The notes beneath the pieces are model-generated. The model was not told the DNA's origin. It did not search any database and saw only the letters and a program-made list of their open reading frames with translations. The position numbers were made by a program, and so were the translations under genes. A stretch of 64,000 bases of DNA from Malachius bipustulatus (lineage: Eukaryota; Arthropoda; Insecta; Coleoptera; Melyridae). The stretch is from assembly GCA_910589415.1 (NCBI GenBank), contig OU342630.1:62864186-62928185 (forward strand), written 5' to 3'. This document shows positions 58,927 through 64,000 of this stretch, one piece after another (position 1 is the stretch's first letter; each line of letters begins with the position of its first letter).

Positions 58927-59350
58927 CTCTACAAGGCTAAAGGCCACTCCTAAAGACTAAAGGTCTCTCTATCTAGAAGGCTAAAGGCCACTCTTCAAGA
59001 CTAAAGGTCTCTCTCTCTCTACAAGGCTACAGGCCACTCTTAAAGACTAAAGGTCTCTCTCTCTACAAGGCTAAAGGCCACTCTTCAAGACTAAAGGTCT
59101 CTCTCTACAAGGCTACAGGCCACTCGTAAAGACTAAAGGTCTCTCTCTCTACAAGGCTACAGGCCACTCGTAAAGACTAAAGGTCTCTCTCTACAAGGCT
59201 AAAGGCCACTATTAAAGACTAAAGGTCTTTATCTCTCCAAGACTAAAGGTCACTCTTAAAGACTACAGGTCTCTCTCCAAGGCCAAGGGCCTTACTAAAT
59301 GACTGCAGTTCTCTCTCTTTCTCTCTCTTCAAGGCTAAAGGCCACCTTTC
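58927..59350 (+). repeat. Minisatellite of about 42 bp inside the Gypsy derivative
   Basis: About ten copies of a unit built from two half-units: ACAAGGCTAAAGGCCACTC and TTAAAGACTAAAGGTCTCTC. Each half can form a small hairpin with loop TAAA(G) (GGC...GCC and AGAC...GTCT). Copies vary by A/C changes (GGCTACAGG) and by the length of the CT run; the last copies are the most diverged. It lies between the integrase stop and the 3' LTR. Confidence 0.9.
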
Positions 59351-59427
59351 TAGGTTATAGCTGGCTCACGACAACGATATGTCGCCTCGCAAGTTCTTCG
59401 AGGACGAAGAACCCTACAGGATGGCCG

Positions 59428-59619
59428 TGTGGACCCTACCTCTCCAGGGCCGATGACGAATGATCAACTGATATCACGACTGACGAATAATTACTTATCG
59501 GGTAGAGCTCGTAGAGTGCGGACTATCAGATTGTTCCTAAATGAATAGTACCTAACTAATTATCGTGAATATATTGCTAAAATAGTATTAGTGCCTTTTA
59601 TTAACGCCCACCGTCTACA
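59428..59619 (+). repeat. 3' LTR of the Gypsy derivative
   Basis: Identical to the 5' LTR over all 192 bases. A perfect hairpin GTTCTTCG-AGGA-CGAAGAAC (59393-59412) lies shortly before it. Confidence 0.93.
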
Positions 59620-59623
59620 CTTT

Positions 59624-62390
59624 ATTCCGTGAAAGAGTTCATCAGATTGAGTAAGACTTTAATAAAATTAATAAAAAAAGCGATGTGTGTCTTACCGCAA
59701 TAACCAACTTTGCAAAGTAGGATATGATGGATAATATAACTTCAAGAACAAAATTTACGTAGACGTACCTACGTCTGGGGTTGCTTACTAATGAAATTCG
59801 AGAACTTGAAATAACTTGAATTTTTTAGGAACTAAAAAACCGCATATCAGTATAATATGAAATTCTAGAAGGCAGCTTAATCTCTCGCGTAGCATGGGAA
59901 AAGCCTTTTAAAGTTTCTAATTCGAAACTCCACAGGGTATAAACAGATTTGAAAAAATAATTTATTCAGGTAACAGAGAACTATTCAAATTTAAGCGAGA
60001 AAAATATTTTTGGGCACGATAAATATTTACAATACTAGTTTATTACATAGCAATAGTTGAAAGTGACTTTTCGCACGAGCGGAAAAAGTTCACGAGCTGC
60101 TTCTAGCGAGTGTGGAACTTTTTCCGAGTGGATTCTGAGAAATGTCAGTTATCGTTCATATTCACAGCTTTGCTCCGTTTATCAAATTTACAGATTTTGA
60201 TTGGTCCACTAGCGGGTATAATGAATTTCTATAGTAGCTGTGATTGGATAACACCGGGTATAATGGTGTTAATAATTGAACACCTACGAATAATAATTAC
60301 CTTCATAATTCATCCAAAAAGCTGTAATAATTGGATTATTATTCAATAAGAATAGAAAAACAATACTTTTCTCCACGACTGTTGAATAAAACGTTCATTA
60401 CCCTGCTTATTTCAGTTTAATAATGACGTACATTCCACACAACTCACCAGTTAGAGCCAATCACAACTCCGCGGATACAGGAAATCACCGCATCGAAAGG
60501 CTTCATTCGAACTGGTTAAGCACACATAATATGATCTTAATAACATGAACACCTTCGAACAGCAAACGAACAACATTGTAGTCTTGTTTTAAATTTTTGT
60601 TAGATATATGATACATTGCCATGCACTGCCGTCGCGGAACCGAAACCTAGGACCAGGAAGCCAGTAGCTGGTCATAGCATCGAAGATCAGAGCGACAGTC
60701 AAAGACAGTCAAAGCGCGTTTCAACAACACTGACAAAACGCGTTTGAAAACGCATGCCTAGTGATAATAATAACAATTCAATATTTTAAAAGCTTTTTGT
60801 CACAAAATCTTAGAGAAAATAGCGTTTTTATCTCGCGGAGGATGGCCATTATTCACTTAGACGTTCCAACACTCGCCCACGGCCCCTGTTTTTAAAGTAT
60901 TATAGTCCTCTTGAATAATACCCATTATTCACAACTCGTTGAAGAATGGTACCATTACCTATGTAAAATTTTATAGCACCGATGGAGGTATTGAATAAAT
61001 ATAGAAAGCTTCGTCAAAAATGTTTTACTTCGCACAAAAAAAAAATTCGTGATATACAGCCGCTTACGAGATCGCAACACCTATACTTTCTTATTTTAAA
61101 TATGATGATATAAATTTTTTTGGTTGTGATTTCCCTGCAGAATCGTATCAAGTTTCCTTTCATATTTTTCACAATTTTCAAGTGTGTTTTTCGAGTGTCT
61201 GTTTTCAAAGTTAAAGCAACAAATCTATAACGCATTAGGATAAAGCCATAGGTGATAAAGCCATAAAAACATAGACACGATTGTCCATATTTACTGATAT
61301 GGCACTTCTTGAGTTTTGTCAATTTAGGCTCATAAACACAACTTCCTAGTTTTGGTTCTAATTTTTTTTTAATTATTAAAAAAACATAATTTTGCAACTT
61401 TGATTTAAAAAATTGATTTCTTCGCCGTTCAATCATTCCGCATTCAACAAAATTACCTACCAGATATTAGATATTGAATCATAACTTAAAATCTCGGGTG
61501 CCTCCGCGTGAAAACATTTTGCGTTTACCATGTTTTCAAGCGTAAGTTTCAGTATTCATCCATGTAGCTTGTATAGCTTCATGTAGCGGTTTTTCGCCAG
61601 GAAAATGCATTCCTGGTGTGTACTCAGTTGTAATAATTTAATGGGTGTGGAGTGTGGAGTGTTCACCTAGGAGACACTCGACAATGCCCACAAGACCTGA
61701 ACAAATCGGAGCCGGGGCACGAAGGATTCTAAATAAATAATTCCGCCTTGTATAAATAATTTATAAGGCCCAGAGAGACTTATGCCTTCCTTCAAGATTT
61801 CCATTTCCAAAAGACTAATTGTCTCTAAAAATAGAAATCCTCCTTCGGGTAAAGGAATATAGGTACAGATTTGTTTATTGTATCCACAGAGCTACCAAAC
61901 TTCTTGTAATTTAAATACTTAAATCTGGGAATTAGTTATTCTTGTTCTTTGTAATTAGTTACAATATTGAGACAAGCATCAACACTCCGAGTCAATATAT
62001 TTTTTATGCGAAATAAAATTCCGAGATTCTTTCAAGTTTTCCAGTTGTTACAAATCATAAATTAAATTAAAATCGCCGTTAAAATAGCCTCAATTACTCA
62101 TAATGTAATTAATCGACCTTGCTGAAATTTTTATCATATTATCGGAATAACATATTTAGTTTCAAGCCCTCCATATGCATTAGGTTTTGGTTAAAAAAAA
62201 AAGTGAATATACGTGTTTTTTGAGCTTTCAAGACTATTTTCAAGTTCACAATTACACCTAGCGACCTCCGTAAATGCTTATTTTTTTAGAAAATTCCATA
62301 ACGAACAATAATTGTTATCAATAAGTTATACTAAACATTATTATAATATCAAACAGTCTAAGAAAAAAGCAGTCTCATCAAATTTATTTT
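59624..62390. other. No gene recognised; small hairpin at 60074-60130
   Basis: At 60074-60130 GCACGAGCGGAAAAAGTTC and its near complement GAACTTTTTCCGAGTG form a hairpin like that of the 8.03-8.16 kb MITE. I see no gene in the rest. CAC/GCG-rich text near 60840-60900 may belong to the same MITE family. Confidence 0.4.
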
Positions 62391-62394
62391 TTTA

Positions 62395-62617
62395 AGATCA
62401 GGGATCATCGGTCTTAACTGTGTAGATAAGAATAGTCGCTCCACTGTGGTAATTTGGCTTCGAGATCGAGCTCATTTTGCCACAGAAATATTTTTCAATT
62501 ATAAATAGTTTTATAGACGAACACAAACAACCATGCTGAACTGGGACTCGAACCCAGACGGTAGCAGCGTCAACGGCTTAACAGTCAGCGACCTAAATCG
62601 TCGCGCTACCGCCCGCG
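62395..62617 (-). repeat. tRNA-derived SINE, copy 2
   Basis: Read on the minus strand the head (62617-62530) has GGCGGTAGCGCGACGATTTAGG in the box A position and CTGGGTTCGAGTCCCAG, a perfect T-arm with a box B (GGTTCGAGTCC). The acceptor ends do not pair, so it is not a working tRNA. The body and tail (to 62395) share the CATCGGTCTTAACT...GTCGCTCCACT segment with 3071-3165. It would be transcribed by pol III and moved by a LINE (family knowledge). Confidence 0.75.
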
Positions 62618-62779
62618 TATCTAAATAAATAGTTCCTGTAAACTCTTTCCGCTTCGCCGTCTCGGCTATCAATAATTACAAAATTCTAAACAAATTAATG
62701 GAAAATACTCGGGAAAATACTTATTGCATAAAATTGGCTGGTGGTTATGACATTCGGCATGATATTATTTTGAATTCTG

Positions 62780-63330
62780 CGATCAACTTTTTTTAAATAA
62801 AATTTTTTGATATTTAGTACAAAAAAAGACTTGGACCTCAAAAAAAAGTAATTGGAAAAAAGGCAAAAAATTTTCAATTTTTCATTTTTTTATATATAAC
62901 TTTTTTCCTGAGCAGACATAGGTATAGGCATTGCTTTACAGAAAAACAAGTAGATTAAATTTCCTTCAAAATGGTGGGCTAAAAATTTTTATCGGACAAA
63001 TTAACTTGAAATACGACTTTTTTTATTGAATAAAAATTAATAGTATTGCGCAATGAAAATCGAAAAAAAATAAGTTTGAGAGGCTACATCTAAGTCAGCG
63101 CTCATTCAAAAATCTTTTGTAGCACACCATTTTGGTGGAAATTTAATCTACTTGTTTTCTTATGAAGTAATGCCTCGAGTAATGCCTATACCTATCTCTG
63201 CTCAAGAAAAAGGTATACGAAAATAAACAAAATAAAAAAATTGATTTTTTCTCCTTTTTTAATTTTTAGAAATATTTTTGACCCTGAAATTTCTTATAAG
63301 TTTTTTTTATTAACCAATTTCCGAGCCAAT
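62780..63330. repeat. Fold-back element 4
   Basis: Mirrored arms around about 63055: CTGAGCAGACATAGGTATAGG (62909) with CCTATACCTATCTCTGCTC (63185), ACAAGTAGATTAAATTTCC (62947) with GGAAATTTAATCTACTTG (63136), and AAAATGGTGGGCTA (62969) with TAGCACACCATTTT (63120). Outer parts pair more weakly. No coding capacity. Confidence 0.7.
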
Positions 63331-63334
63331 TTCG

Positions 63335-64000
63335 ATCTAAAAATTGCATTATCTACAATAAATCCTTAGTAACTATACCTGAATCTTGCTTTGTTTTCAA
63401 GATATTATTTAAAAACTGGAAGGTGAGTTTCACCCCCATCTTCGATTTCCACCCTCTAATTTATTATCGTTTTTTTTTTATCCTTAATGACCATTTGAGG
63501 GATACATGCAATAAAAACCCGCTCTTTTGATATTTTTTTTTTTTTTTTTGATACTGCCCTATTAATAAGACAATAAATAGCCTTCAGACACGTTTAACAT
63601 GCACATAAATAAATAGATAAATAAAATAAAACATAGATCACATTTATTAAACTGCAAATATTGCATTTTCGTCAGCCTACCCCCTTTCATTCGCGATAAA
63701 ATGGGTGAGTTCTGTTTTTTAGACCTCGTGAACTTTGACCGTCGATACTTAAAGTTGCCTACTTTGGCACCCCCCCATATTATCAGTTGTACCCTAAGTC
63801 AAAGTCACATAGCTCGGCAACCGGACTTGCCACACATAAAATACAAGAATGATCTTGTCAAGGCATGCTTGATTAATCAAAAAAATATGGTAAAATTTAT
63901 TATCCAACCAGGCAGACCTGGACCAGAAATGGTCAAATCGCTCATCCTGGGACACACTATATAGACATAAAAATTGGTAAAAAAAATATCCTGTTACAAC
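63335..64000. other. No gene recognised; possible fold-back terminus at the end
   Basis: An 87-codon plus-strand frame (63701-63964) looks like repeat-derived text and is not supported as a gene. GGGACACACTATATAG near 63949 recalls the fold-back termini; the partner arm would be outside or lost. Confidence 0.35.

Larger units (their letters stand above)
57762..59619 (+). mobile_element. Ty3/Gypsy deletion derivative, 1858 bp
   Basis: Two 192-bp LTRs (57762-57953 and 59428-59619), TGTGGACCC to CGTCTACA, are identical base for base, and CTTT lies just outside both (57758-57761 and 59620-59623). The interior holds a leader with TCAGAAGTGGTTGAACC directly after the LTR, a gag-like start, the last part of integrase, a 42-bp minisatellite and a GAGGACGAAGAA...CAGGATGGCCG tract before the 3' LTR. 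Protease, RT, RNase H and the first half of integrase are absent. The identical LTRs mean it moved recently, so enzymes came from another copy. Confidence 0.95.

Noticed and set aside
58927..59350. CRISPR-like array
   Set aside because: Units are contiguous with no unique spacers, lie inside an LTR element in a eukaryotic genome, and vary like a minisatellite.
62530..62613. Functional tRNA gene on the minus strand
   Set aside because: The T arm and box B are perfect but the acceptor ends do not pair and a SINE body follows.

Overview
The window is AT-rich, intron-era eukaryotic DNA with no complete host gene that I can recognise. It looks like an insect (arthropod) genome: a BEL/Pao retrotransposon primed by a tRNA-Tyr-type primer binding site, a chromodomain-less Ty3/Gypsy deletion element, an irritans-type mariner remnant, jockey/CR1-like non-LTR pieces, and many fold-back MITEs whose ends read TATACAGGGTG. 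I cannot name the species or order from sequence alone.

Layout. 0-13 kb: fold-back elements (0.15-1.03, 6.26-7.36 kb), small MITEs, a decayed reverse transcriptase on the minus strand (7.36-8.01 kb) and a GC-rich stretch at 12.4-12.8 kb that could belong to a host promoter or exon. 13.6-24.6 kb: a TA-flanked 878-bp fold-back, a pair of TTTGTCCA-type hairpins, a 59-bp duplication near a TATA box, a fold-back with concentric TIRs, and a decayed Tc1/mariner transposase. 24.87-27.04 kb: the most interesting locus. A 1739-bp array of a 450-bp repeat, two and a half units direct and then 1.35 units inverted, carries three complete type I hammerhead ribozymes and is flanked by a perfect 12-bp direct repeat. 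The site it entered itself consists of degenerate hammerhead-like motifs. The architecture is that of a retrozyme-like, self-cleaving circular-RNA element integrated as a multimer.

29.2-35.7 kb: a young BEL/Pao element on the minus strand (570-bp LTRs with two differences, 5-bp target duplication CCACT) that has lost most of RT and all of RNase H. 36.7-43 kb: a third fold-back of the same family, an inverted-repeat element and a non-LTR 3' end. 46-48.4 kb: an RT remnant with YADD, then a three-level nest: a mariner pseudogene interrupted by a 548-bp long-TIR element with an 8-bp target duplication, itself containing a 165-bp MITE. 51.6 kb: another RT piece. 54.9 kb: a MITE. 57.76-59.62 kb: a 1858-bp Ty3/Gypsy deletion derivative with identical 192-bp LTRs and 4-bp target duplication, whose remaining ORF joins a Ser/Arg-rich gag-like start to the end of integrase, followed by a hairpin minisatellite. 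62.4-63.3 kb: a tRNA-derived SINE and another fold-back.

In function, almost everything here depends on proteins encoded elsewhere: the BEL and Gypsy copies are recent insertions lacking RT, the fold-backs and MITEs lack transposase, and the hammerhead array lacks any protein. The window is therefore a collection of non-autonomous parasites, with the ribozyme array the best candidate for something not yet described in this organism.
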